Below are positions 1 to 7,565 of a DNA stretch of 29,388 bases, piece by piece. The stretch is from the NCBI GenBank assembly GCA_046760445.1, contig JBHIEE010000023.1:1-29388 (forward strand). The letters are read 5' to 3'. Source of the stretch: JBHIEE01 sp046760445. Lineage in GTDB: Bacteria > Acidobacteriota > Aminicenantia > JdFR-78. The notes beneath the pieces were generated by a model that was given only the letters and a program-made list of their open reading frames with translations, was not told where the DNA came from and ran no database searches. A program made the position numbers and the translations under genes. Within the stretch, counting starts at the first letter, position 1, and each line of letters begins with the position of its first letter.

Positions 1-1123
1 GCCAGATAGGAGGGATAGGATTAACCTTCTGGGTTTTTTGCAATTTTTCTGCTAAGCCATCTGGGCCAAAATAGTCCTCATAATACTGATACTTATTGTT
101 CTTTACACCATTGAACCAAGCTTTTAAATCTTCGAAATGTTTTTTCCTTTCTTTTGTATTCATTCCTTTGGCATAGGCAATGAACTGATTTTGCCGAAGG
201 ATATTATCTGGTTCTTTACTAGCTACACAAGCTAAGAGTATTAAGCCAGCTGTCTCTGGATGACGGGAAGCAACAATTGTTGCTACTTTACCCCCGTAAC
301 TATGACCTAATAGAAAAACCTTGGATGAATCTACTTCTGGTCTGGATTTAAGATAAAGGAAAGCATTCTCAGCATCCTTAGCAAAGTCATAAAGGCCTGA
401 TTCAGTGAACACGCCACTGCTGCTTCCTGCTCCTCGTTTATCATAACGAAGTACTACAAAGCCATTTTGCGAAAGAAATAAAGCTATCTCTCGAAAAGTA
501 GCATTATGAAGGCCAAAAGTTTCATCTCTATCTTGTGGACCAGAACCTGGTATAAGAACTACTCCAGGTAGCTTTTCTTTAATATTTGAAGGAATAGTTA
601 TAGTTGCACCTAAAATTATATTCTCACTCGAAATAGTTAAATTCTGAGAATAGATGCCATTGATACCAGTTATATATTCGTAATCTTGATAAGTGAGGAA
701 AGATATAAGACAAATTAAAATAAAACTTAAGCTTGAAAAGACTAAAGCATGACCGCGGACAAATAATGCTCCACCTAAAATAGCAGACCATAGAACAAAA
801 ATCATACCTCGCCAGCCAAATATTAAAGGATTTCCAATACCCTTTAATAGTAATAATACAATAAATCCAATCAAAAATGCGGCAACAATTCCTACACCAA
901 ATGAGGGAATTAGAGCTCGTAAGCCTCGAACTCCACTCAGCATAGCAGCTAACCAACCTGCTAATATAGCAGTAATTATTAGAGCTAAACCTGCAATTTG
1001 AGCGCTCAAAGGTGCTAAATTAGGGATAACTTTTATAGCAGGAGATAATAATAAAGCTAAAATTATTCCGAAAGTCAGAGTTAAAATACCACCAATTACT
1101 GAGATGACAATATTTCTTAACAT
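1..1123 (-). CDS. Membrane-anchored alpha/beta hydrolase, 3' end missing
   Basis: The reading frame starts at the ATG at 1121-1123 and stays open to the left edge, giving 374 visible codons. The first ~150 residues contain about four hydrophobic membrane segments. A periplasmic or extracytoplasmic alpha/beta hydrolase domain follows. It has the oxyanion-loop type motif PGSGPQDRDE, the strand/loop LRYDKRGAGSSSG and the nucleophile elbow GHSYGG (Ser), as in serine hydrolases of the dienelactone-hydrolase/acylaminopeptidase-like type. The catalytic Asp and His would lie beyond the visible part or near its end. A GGAAGA sequence about 10 bases upstream can serve as ribosome binding site. The substrate is unknown; an esterase or peptidase is equally possible. 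The gene stands alone and is divergent from the sigma factor gene, with ~475 bases between them. Confidence 0.85.
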   Translation of the reverse strand, partial: MLRNIVISVIGGILTLTFGIILALLLSPAIKVIPNLAPLSAQIAGLALIITAILAGWLAAMLSGVRGLRALIPSFGVGIVAAFLIGFIVLLLLKGIGNPLIFGWRGMIFVLWSAILGGALFVRGHALVFSSLSFILICLISFLTYQDYEYITGINGIYSQNLTISSENIILGATITIPSNIKEKLPGVVLIPGSGPQDRDETFGLHNATFREIALFLSQNGFVVLRYDKRGAGSSSGVFTESGLYDFAKDAENAFLYLKSRPEVDSSKVFLLGHSYGGKVATIVASRHPETAGLILLACVASKEPDNILRQNQFIAYAKGMNTKERKKHFEDLKAWFNGVKNNKYQYYEDYFGPDGLAEKLQKTQKVNPIPPIW

Positions 1124-1598
1124 GCAAATAGTTCTTCCATAAAAGTTCTTTTCTGTATTATTCCTTACACAAAAAAAGGACTATGTGTCAAGAAAAGTAA
1201 GGAGACATTAATTAACTCAAAATTGAGTCTAAAAAATGGAAATGACAAAGTATCAATTTTGATTCCTTATAAAAGTTAAAAATCAAATATCAAAAAAATC
1301 AACTGTAGCACTGCAACACTGCAGAACTAATGTAAAAGACATTTTTGCATTTTGATTTATCGTAAGATTATTTGCTTTTTTGTTTCGATCATTGTGATTT
1401 TGTTCATTGGAACTTATTTGCCTCGCACCGAGTGCTCGGACTTCGATGAGCTCACTTCGTGGTGACTCAGTGGAACCAGTCGAATCGCACGAGGTGTAAT
1501 TTGAAATTTGATATTTTTTTATTATATATTTTCTCCTGAATAAAATCTTCTATAAACGTTTCTTGACTCTGAATCGTATTTTTAGTGAAATCATAATT
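1124..1598. other. Intergenic region with decayed repeat material
   Basis: No credible gene is seen between the divergent hydrolase and sigma factor genes. The segment is very AT-rich and made of runs resembling repeated TTTTGCATTTTGATTT-type low-complexity DNA. A tandem CACTGCAA/CACTGCAG sits near 1309-1324. A 10-bp inverted repeat (AAATATCAAA at 1285-1294 and its complement at 1507-1516) brackets a ~230-bp stretch that contains the GC-richer structured element at 1421-1494. Promoters for both flanking genes must lie here, but no convincing -35/-10 pair with good spacing was found. Confidence 0.5.
1421..1494. repeat. Cloverleaf-foldable palindromic element
   Basis: This is a GC-richer island in AT-rich DNA in which several short stems nest. 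The outer stem is CCTCG 1421-1425 with CGAGG 1490-1494. A hairpin forms between CCGAG 1428-1432 and CTCGG 1435-1439. A stem TTCGA 1442-1446 pairs with TCGAA 1480-1484 and encloses a hairpin TGAG-C-TCAC 1447-1455 with GTGA-CTCA 1462-1469. The leftover TGG-AA-CCA can also pair. It is not a tRNA: there is no T-loop consensus and no CCA end of the right geometry. It looks like a REP/MITE-type intergenic repeat. Its copy number elsewhere cannot be seen from one window. Confidence 0.5.
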
Positions 1599-2141
1599 AT
1601 GGAAGAAAAGGAAATTATTTCCCGGTGTTTGTCGGGAGAAATTGAGGTATTTGAAATATTGGTTAGGAAGTATCAAGCAAACGTACTTTCTCTGACCTGG
1701 AATATTCTGGGAGATAAAGAAGAAGCTAAAGATATTACTCAAGAAGCTTTTATTCAGGCATATGTTAATTTAAATCGTTTTGATATGACCAGGAGTTTCA
1801 AAAACTGGCTTTATTCTATTGCTTATAAAAGATGCTTGGACAGGAAAAGAAAAGAGAAATCATTGGCTAAATTTATCAAGAAAATAATTAAGGAAGAAAG
1901 GTTAAGCGATGAACTCAAAACTAAGCAAAGAAGGATTGAAGATTCCGAAATTTTCAATCCAATATTAAATGAGCTAAATGAAAAAGAACGAACTGCTATT
2001 TCACTTAAGGTGAATGAAGGGTATTCAGCCAGAGAAATCGCCCAAGTCCTCAATTGCGCAGAAAGCACAGCCCGAGTTCATTTGTTTAATGCTAAGAGAA
2101 AATTAAAAAAAGTTTTGAAGGAGAAAAAGGATGATTTGTAA
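1599..2141 (+). CDS. ECF-family RNA polymerase sigma factor (sigma-70 family)
   Basis: A 180-residue sigma factor with only regions 2 and 4. Region 2 (about residues 10-85) includes DITQEAFIQAYVNL, the core-binding and -10 recognition part, and FKNWLYSIAYKRCLDRKRK. Region 4 (about residues 125-175) carries the helix-turn-helix EGYSAREIAQVLNCAESTAR, which contacts the -35 element. The ATG at 1599 is preferred over an in-frame TTG at 1563 because family members begin just before this point; no strong ribosome binding site is seen for either. The stop overlaps the start of the anti-sigma gene by 11 bases, so the pair is translationally coupled and this sigma is probably held inactive by its partner. 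Target promoters are unknown. Confidence 0.93.
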   Translation: MEEKEIISRCLSGEIEVFEILVRKYQANVLSLTWNILGDKEEAKDITQEAFIQAYVNLNRFDMTRSFKNWLYSIAYKRCLDRKRKEKSLAKFIKKIIKEERLSDELKTKQRRIEDSEIFNPILNELNEKERTAISLKVNEGYSAREIAQVLNCAESTARVHLFNAKRKLKKVLKEKKDDL

Positions 2142-2610
2142 GCTTTGTAAATTTTTGTACTGGTTGATTCCTCTAAAAATTTGGCGATCTTTTATGATTG
2201 AGAAACATTTTTCTCATTGTGTTAGCTGCTCTACGGAAATAGAAGAGGATCAATTAAAAAATATATTAATTAACCCGAACAAAGTAAAAATAGAAATAAA
2301 TCTTTGGCCTTCTATTTATTCTCGAATAAAATCAGAAGAAAGTTTTTATAAAGAAAAATACAGATTTTCTTCAATCAAAAAATGGCATTGGGCAATGATA
2401 ACTTCTTTTCTTTTACTGGCTGTCATTATGGTTGCTGGCATCAACCATTTTTTTCTCAAGAGATCAAGGATTGAAGAAGATTTAATAAAACAAGAAACCA
2501 GAGTCATAATCGAATCAGCTACAGTCCAGGGCAAGCCAGCTAAACTTTATGTTTTTCAACCAAAAAATCGTAAGATGTCAATTATTTGGATGGAACCAAA
2601 TTTAAAATAA
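2131..2610 (+). CDS. Putative zinc-type (ZAS) membrane anti-sigma factor
   Basis: A 159-residue protein that starts inside the sigma gene's last codons. The N-terminal cytoplasmic part has His26-x3-Cys30-x2-Cys33, which matches the HX3CX2C core of ZAS anti-sigma factors, plus two further cysteines (Cys3, Cys6). One membrane segment follows at about residues 88-108. A short ~50-residue outer part ends with a beta-rich sequence that includes YVFQPKNRKMSIIWMEPN. Position immediately after an ECF sigma gene and the predicted topology (sigma-binding domain inside, sensor part outside) support the call. Whether it responds to redox or envelope state is inference. Overall similarity to known families is weak, so the function rests on the motif and the context. 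Confidence 0.72.
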   Translation: MICKLCKFLYWLIPLKIWRSFMIEKHFSHCVSCSTEIEEDQLKNILINPNKVKIEINLWPSIYSRIKSEESFYKEKYRFSSIKKWHWAMITSFLLLAVIMVAGINHFFLKRSRIEEDLIKQETRVIIESATVQGKPAKLYVFQPKNRKMSIIWMEPNLK

Positions 2611-2628
2611 AATATAAGGAGTTAAAAA

Positions 2629-3522
2629 ATGAAAAAAATTATTAAATTACTTCCCTTCATTTTAATTATAATCTTTTCGACTAATTTCTTGGCCGCGGCC
2701 CAAAGAATCGATATAAAGCTCAAGTTCTATAAGGGAATTAAAAAAGATAAAGTTTCAGCCGAGTCTAAGGTTATCACTTCTTATACCCTTACCCCCTTTT
2801 TTACTGGAAACATTATCTCTAAAACTAAATTGCCGGATGAGAGAAAGGAATTGAAAGAAATATTTAACTTGCAGGATGTTGAGCTCTTAACTGAAGCGGA
2901 TTTAATTTGGAGATCTTCTTCTGGAGAAAAAGTTTTTCAGGTAATTAATCTAAACGGGAGTGACTATTTAGTTCTTTTAACCCCGAACTGGGTGAAAAAA
3001 GCTCATAAGTTTAGAGTAGAGGTCTATGAAGGAATGAAAGCACGAGAGCAGAAAAATCTAATTGACGTTGAGATTATTCTTCCCAGAGATAATATTGCTG
3101 TTATTGGATTTTTAGATTCTAAAGGGAATCCTTATTTCCTGTCTTTTCGTGTCACAGGAGGCGTGATTGGAGGAGTGGTTGGTGGGGTAATAGGTGGTAA
3201 AGTTAAGAAAGAACAAGATAGTGAATTAAAAGAGCCAATTCGAATTGGAGGTAAAATCAAGCCCCCAAGACTTGTTCGTAAAGTAAGGCCGATTTATCCA
3301 GAGAAATGCAAAAAAGATGGAATAGAGGGAATAGTGATTTTGGAAGCAACCACTGATAAAGAAGGTAATATAGTCAATGTTAAAGTTTTAAAACCTGCTC
3401 ATCCTGATTTAAATAAGGCAGCAATAGAAGCGGTCAAACAGTGGAAATATGAACCTACCATCATAAATGGAAAGCCTGTCTCTATTGTGTTTACAGTGAC
3501 AGTCAGTTTTAAGTTGAAATAA
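2629..3522 (+). CDS. Secreted TonB C-terminal-domain (energy-transducer family) protein
   Basis: A 297-residue protein with a clear signal peptide (residues 1-24, cleavage after LAAA). A beta-rich domain of about 150 residues follows, then a glycine/valine-rich linker at about 178-195 (GGVIGGVVGGVIGGK). The C-terminal TonB domain (about 212-297) has GGKIKPPRLVRKVRPIYPEK, EGIVILEATTDKEGNI and AAIEAVKQWKYEP. It lacks the usual N-terminal membrane anchor and Pro-rich spacer of classical TonB, so it may be a periplasmic TonB-like protein rather than a true ExbBD partner. AAGGAG lies seven bases before the ATG. It follows the sigma/anti-sigma pair by 18 bases and is probably co-transcribed, which suggests an envelope-stress or nutrient-uptake regulon. 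Glycine linkers of this kind are frequent in Acidobacteriota/Aminicenantes TonB-domain proteins (recalled, not searched). Confidence 0.85.
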   Translation: MKKIIKLLPFILIIIFSTNFLAAAQRIDIKLKFYKGIKKDKVSAESKVITSYTLTPFFTGNIISKTKLPDERKELKEIFNLQDVELLTEADLIWRSSSGEKVFQVINLNGSDYLVLLTPNWVKKAHKFRVEVYEGMKAREQKNLIDVEIILPRDNIAVIGFLDSKGNPYFLSFRVTGGVIGGVVGGVIGGKVKKEQDSELKEPIRIGGKIKPPRLVRKVRPIYPEKCKKDGIEGIVILEATTDKEGNIVNVKVLKPAHPDLNKAAIEAVKQWKYEPTIINGKPVSIVFTVTVSFKLK

Positions 3523-3589
3523 ATTCTCCTTTCTTTACAAGAGATTATCTTTTCATTCCGTCATAGGAGGACAGATCAATTATTAAATT

Positions 3590-6115
3590 TCATGTTAGGG
3601 TACCTAATTTTTTAGGTATTACTTTACGATAGACTTCATTAGGCCATTTACGGGTGCGATCAACGGTCAAAAGGTCTCTATCAATCATAATTCCAAAAAG
3701 ACGTTCATTTTCTTTAAGATAAGGAAGGATAACATTCCAGTCTTCCTGAGTAAACTCAGTAAACTCAGCACCATTAAGTTGTTCTTCACTTACTGTCCTA
3801 TAAGGGTCATTGAGATACCCTGCTCCACCTGAAGCTAAGGAAAAGAAGTTGCTTCCTGGGAATTTTTCTTCAAGTCCTACTATTTCGCCATAAATGTTAT
3901 ATTTCAGTCCATTGATAATGAGAAATCCACCCCCTAATTCTGCTCCAGCCATAAAACTCTCAGCCGCATAGTCAAGGCAGGTACTATTAATAATAGCTCT
4001 AATATTTCCTACAGAATTGATGAGAGGGCGACCAGCAGTATTTCCTAAGACATAAACTTCTCCACCTTTTGCTCCGTAAAGAAAAGTTTGCCCTACATCA
4101 CCATAAATAACAATTTTTCCTGAATTTAAGATCTGTCCCACTTGGTCTTGGGCGTTTCCATGAATGTAGATTTCAGCCCCATCCAAACCTGAGCCAATAT
4201 AGTCACCTGAACTTCCATAAACATCAATCCTTACTCCATGTGAGTTTGCACCTAATCCACATCCTATAAATCTATCTCCTTTTAAATTAAAGACAATGAA
4301 TTTTCTGAAGCCTTTTTCATAAGCAGAAACAATAAGCCGGGAAACTGAATCGTTTCCCTCTGGAGGAAATTCTTTAGAATCTATGACTAACACCTGATTA
4401 TCAGGTCTAAAAAGGTTTAGTCTTTTTCTTGTGTTGAAGTTTATCAAGAGGTATTTGCTCTTAGATTCAGAACCAATAATTGGTGTTGAACCAAATATAT
4501 CTTCAAGTGTCTGATCAATAATGGCCAAAAGCCAGCTTCTCTTTTTCTGTCCCACAGGATACCTTCTATCTCGAAGAAGCGTTAACCCATTAATTGAAAT
4601 CTCTCTGACCTGGTCATTCTCTTTGGATAGTTCAACCAATTCAGTGCAAAAGTGAATAAAGGAGTCATAGTCCCATGTCTTTATATGTTCAGTGGCATAA
4701 TCAAATAACTCTGTAGCTTTTCTCTTCTCCAGAGTTTTCTCTGTCTCTCTTCTTATAGAGAGATATGACGAACTTCTGGGATTATTAAGCTCTATTTTCT
4801 TTTGAGATTTAATTTGACCTTCTGGAGGTACAACTCTCTCTCCAAACTTATCAGTGCACACAAATTCACCTTCACCATTTTTTTTACTTGCAGTAAAAAC
4901 AAAAGCTCCACCATCAGTATGACTTCCTCCTCGAGAAATCCAATAGAGATCAGCTACAGGACAAATTCTTTTATCCACAGAAGACAAACTTTTCAGTAAG
5001 GCATCAATAGCTTGCTTTTCGGAAGCGACTGCTCCAATCTTAATTTCAGCATCGAAAAGAGCAAAAACATGAGGACGAAGCATAGAGGTATCAGTAATGC
5101 CTATTAGCTGGAATGAATTCTCTTCTGGTAAGCTTCTGACAATTATAAAAAACCAAGGTCCATCAGGAGAGCCATGAATGTGGGCAGATCTAATTGCTCG
5201 ATAAAGCCGCTGCTTGATTTTGGGGAGAAGTTCAAAATCCCTTTCAGTGGTGGGAGCGAGAGCTTCGATTATATATTCCAAAGGATATTCCAATACTCGG
5301 GTATAAAAGTCAAAGAGAAGGACCGCCACTTCTGTATCAGTCAGGAAAAGAGGAAAGATGCCTTTTTGCTTGAGATATTGACATACAGAATGATAATTAG
5401 CAAAATCGCCATTATGAACCAGAGCCTCATTTAATCCAATAAAAGGATGCGCTCCCCCAGGATGCCAGACTCGACCTCGGGTGGGATATCTCTGGTGACC
5501 GATCCAAGCATAGGCTTTTAACTCTTCCAATAAGTAGTACTGGAGTAACTGTTCCGCATATCCCACTCCTTTTAGAACCATCATATTTTTACCATGGGAA
5601 AGGACAAAAGCTTTTTTATCTTCAAGTTCAGCATAGCACTTTTTATTCAAATTAAATGAATTTTGATAGACAAATTGATCTTCAGCTTTACTAAGATTTC
5701 TAAATCCATGCTCCTGGGCAAATTTTTCAAGAACATTTCTTTTAACCCGACAAAAGTATCTCCAGACCTCTGGTGGTTTTATTTCCAATCCTTCTACTTG
5801 GTGGAAATCCTCAAGGGAAGCTTGTTTTTCGATGTGGTCAACTTTAAAAAATGGGGTAATGTATTCTTGCTCAATTTTTTTTCGGGAAGAGGAATCAAGA
5901 AAACCGATTTGAATAACATAATGATCTTTATAATCTGGAAAGCACCCAACGGTAGCAATGCCCCCTCCCTTTCCATTGCCCCGATTGTGCATTTGAATAA
6001 GAGGCCTCAGAAGATGCTTTCCTTCAATTGGTTCATTGGAAATGAAGCCAATTACTCCACATCCACCCTCAACTTCCTTTTTCATAAGATCTAAATCTTG
6101 CATTTTCTTAAACAT
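3590..6115 (-). CDS. Glutamate-synthase-like glutaminase fused to GXGXG domain
   Basis: An 841-residue fusion. The N-terminal class II glutamine amidotransferase domain (about 19-430) has the catalytic Cys19 in GGCGVIGF, the glutamine-binding stretch WIGHQRYPTRG, HNGD at 234-237 and LTDTEVA. The C-terminal third (about 615-760) is the GltB right-handed beta-helix (GXGXG) domain, with repeats such as GANSHGVRIDVYG, GDYIGSG, GDVGQTFLYG and GNTAGRP. It would release ammonia from glutamine for the FMN subunit encoded just upstream. Eighteen residues precede Cys19, so a propeptide must be removed or translation starts further in (Met11 is 8 residues before the Cys). It is the last gene of the operon and overlaps the FMN gene by 8 bases. 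In large bacterial GltB the order is GATase-FMN-GXGXG on one chain; here the FMN domain is a separate protein. The C-terminal GATase-to-helix linker (430-610) is not recognised. Confidence 0.88.
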   Translation of the reverse strand: MFKKMQDLDLMKKEVEGGCGVIGFISNEPIEGKHLLRPLIQMHNRGNGKGGGIATVGCFPDYKDHYVIQIGFLDSSSRKKIEQEYITPFFKVDHIEKQASLEDFHQVEGLEIKPPEVWRYFCRVKRNVLEKFAQEHGFRNLSKAEDQFVYQNSFNLNKKCYAELEDKKAFVLSHGKNMMVLKGVGYAEQLLQYYLLEELKAYAWIGHQRYPTRGRVWHPGGAHPFIGLNEALVHNGDFANYHSVCQYLKQKGIFPLFLTDTEVAVLLFDFYTRVLEYPLEYIIEALAPTTERDFELLPKIKQRLYRAIRSAHIHGSPDGPWFFIIVRSLPEENSFQLIGITDTSMLRPHVFALFDAEIKIGAVASEKQAIDALLKSLSSVDKRICPVADLYWISRGGSHTDGGAFVFTASKKNGEGEFVCTDKFGERVVPPEGQIKSQKKIELNNPRSSSYLSIRRETEKTLEKRKATELFDYATEHIKTWDYDSFIHFCTELVELSKENDQVREISINGLTLLRDRRYPVGQKKRSWLLAIIDQTLEDIFGSTPIIGSESKSKYLLINFNTRKRLNLFRPDNQVLVIDSKEFPPEGNDSVSRLIVSAYEKGFRKFIVFNLKGDRFIGCGLGANSHGVRIDVYGSSGDYIGSGLDGAEIYIHGNAQDQVGQILNSGKIVIYGDVGQTFLYGAKGGEVYVLGNTAGRPLINSVGNIRAIINSTCLDYAAESFMAGAELGGGFLIINGLKYNIYGEIVGLEEKFPGSNFFSLASGGAGYLNDPYRTVSEEQLNGAEFTEFTQEDWNVILPYLKENERLFGIMIDRDLLTVDRTRKWPNEVYRKVIPKKLGTLT

Positions 6116-7565
6116 ATCGCAGGAATTCAGTTCTTCCTCTGAGATCTTTAGTGCTTCGCAGTCCGAGTCGTTTAAGCAAAGAGATTAATTCCTTCTCGTA
6201 AACTCGATAAAGATTGACAATGCGCGGCGCTCCCCACTCGGGACTTATTATTCTTTCTAACTCAGGATCAGTGGTGGCAATTCCTCGAGGACACCCTCGA
6301 CCGCTTTCACAGTTGCCACATCTAACACACTCGAGAGCAACTAACTCGGCAGTGCCCAAGACAACTCCATCAGCTCCTAAGGCAATTGCTTTTACAATAT
6401 CATGAGCTGTTCTTATGCCCCCACTGGCCATTAAGGTAATCTCATCACGTATTCCTTCTCTGACCAGAAATTCGTGGGTCTTGGGAATAGCGTATTCTAT
6501 GGGCATGGCAATATTTTTTTTGGCAATTTCTGGAGCAGCTCCTGTTCCTCCATATCCTCCATCAATGTGGATGATGTTTGCTCCTGCATAGTAGCTACCT
6601 ACTGCTACCATATCTACATCACTGGGAGTCGAGACTTTCACAGAAATAAGTGCTTCAGGATTAATAGATTTGATCCAGTCAATGTGTTTTTTATGATCCT
6701 CAACAGAATAAACGCTGTGAAAAGGGAAGGGAGAGAAAAGACTTCTCCAAGGAACAGACTGACGCATCTTGGCTACATTCGGAGTGACTTTGTCAGCTAA
6801 AAGATGGCCACCTAATCCTGGTTTTGCTCCTTGAGCATATTTGAATTCGACTATTCTTGCTCGTTTAATAGTCTCCTCTCTTACTCCGAACAATCCAGTG
6901 GCTACTTGAGTAATTATGTGGTCAGCAAATGGAATAAGCTCATCTGGATATCCTCCTTCACCAGTAGAGGTGAAAGTATTTAATTCCTTCGCAGCCATAG
7001 CTCGGGCGAGCATTGTTGACAAACTAATTGAACCGTATGACATACCTCCTCCGTAAATAGGGAGAGGAATGCTAATTTTAACTCCAGTACTTTTCTTATT
7101 TAGTTCAATAGAAGTATCTACTGAGTCTTCTGAAACAGGTTTGGGATTTGATGATGGAGGATAATTGAATTCAATTCGATCAAAGCCTCCTTCTGAGTTC
7201 CCTCTATTGTATTCAACATCTAAATCAGGTAAGGATCCAGTTTCTGCCATTTGATAAAAAGCTAATAGCATATCCGGTGTCCATCTCATATCCCCTAAGG
7301 CTAAATGTTGAGGATTCAGTATTACTGATAAAGCATTTCTGGAACATTTGGCTACACATGAGGATTTTTTTTGACTGCAAAAGAATCCAAGGCATTTGTG
7401 ATTTTCAGGTAAATTCATTCGATTATACCCAGGTAAACGTTTATGAACCCCCTGAGGACAAACTCTGACGCAAGTAGTACAGGCTATACAAGAATTCTTA
7501 CGAACAACTTTGAATTTAGCCAAAGGTTGGCGGAACCTTGAGGAAGCTGTTTTAGTAAACATCAT
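6108..7565 (-). CDS. Glutamate synthase FMN/Fe-S subunit (split GltB core)
   Basis: A 485-residue protein. The N-terminal ferredoxin part has a 4Fe-4S set at Cys26, 29, 32 and 36 (CIACTTCVRVC) and a second, less regular set at Cys58, 63, 70 and 74. The FMN-binding (beta/alpha)8 glutamate synthase domain follows with all hallmark motifs: GGGMSYGSIS, STGEGG, AQGAKPGLGGHL, IDGGYGGTGAAP and ASGGIRTAHDIVKAIALGAD. Near the end, CVRCGNCESGRGCPRGI is the 3Fe-4S cluster loop. The expected reaction is 2-oxoglutarate plus ammonia to glutamate on FMN, with electrons from the linked Fe-S/FAD proteins. Its start overlaps the upstream gene's stop as ATGA, and its stop overlaps the glutaminase gene. No GltD homolog is present, so the electron donor is probably the FAD/Fe-S protein at 8988-10988 (inference). 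Confidence 0.92.
   Translation of the reverse strand: MMFTKTASSRFRQPLAKFKVVRKNSCIACTTCVRVCPQGVHKRLPGYNRMNLPENHKCLGFFCSQKKSSCVAKCSRNALSVILNPQHLALGDMRWTPDMLLAFYQMAETGSLPDLDVEYNRGNSEGGFDRIEFNYPPSSNPKPVSEDSVDTSIELNKKSTGVKISIPLPIYGGGMSYGSISLSTMLARAMAAKELNTFTSTGEGGYPDELIPFADHIITQVATGLFGVREETIKRARIVEFKYAQGAKPGLGGHLLADKVTPNVAKMRQSVPWRSLFSPFPFHSVYSVEDHKKHIDWIKSINPEALISVKVSTPSDVDMVAVGSYYAGANIIHIDGGYGGTGAAPEIAKKNIAMPIEYAIPKTHEFLVREGIRDEITLMASGGIRTAHDIVKAIALGADGVVLGTAELVALECVRCGNCESGRGCPRGIATTDPELERIISPEWGAPRIVNLYRVYEKELISLLKRLGLRSTKDLRGRTEFLRYV

Noticed and set aside
1421..1494. Cloverleaf fold considered as a tRNA gene
   Set aside because: No GGTTCRAAT-type T-loop, no proper acceptor length and no anticodon arm of 5+7 bases.
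3523..3589. Gap between the convergent TonB and glutaminase genes searched for a bidirectional terminator
   Set aside because: No stem with a T-run could be found in these 67 bases.
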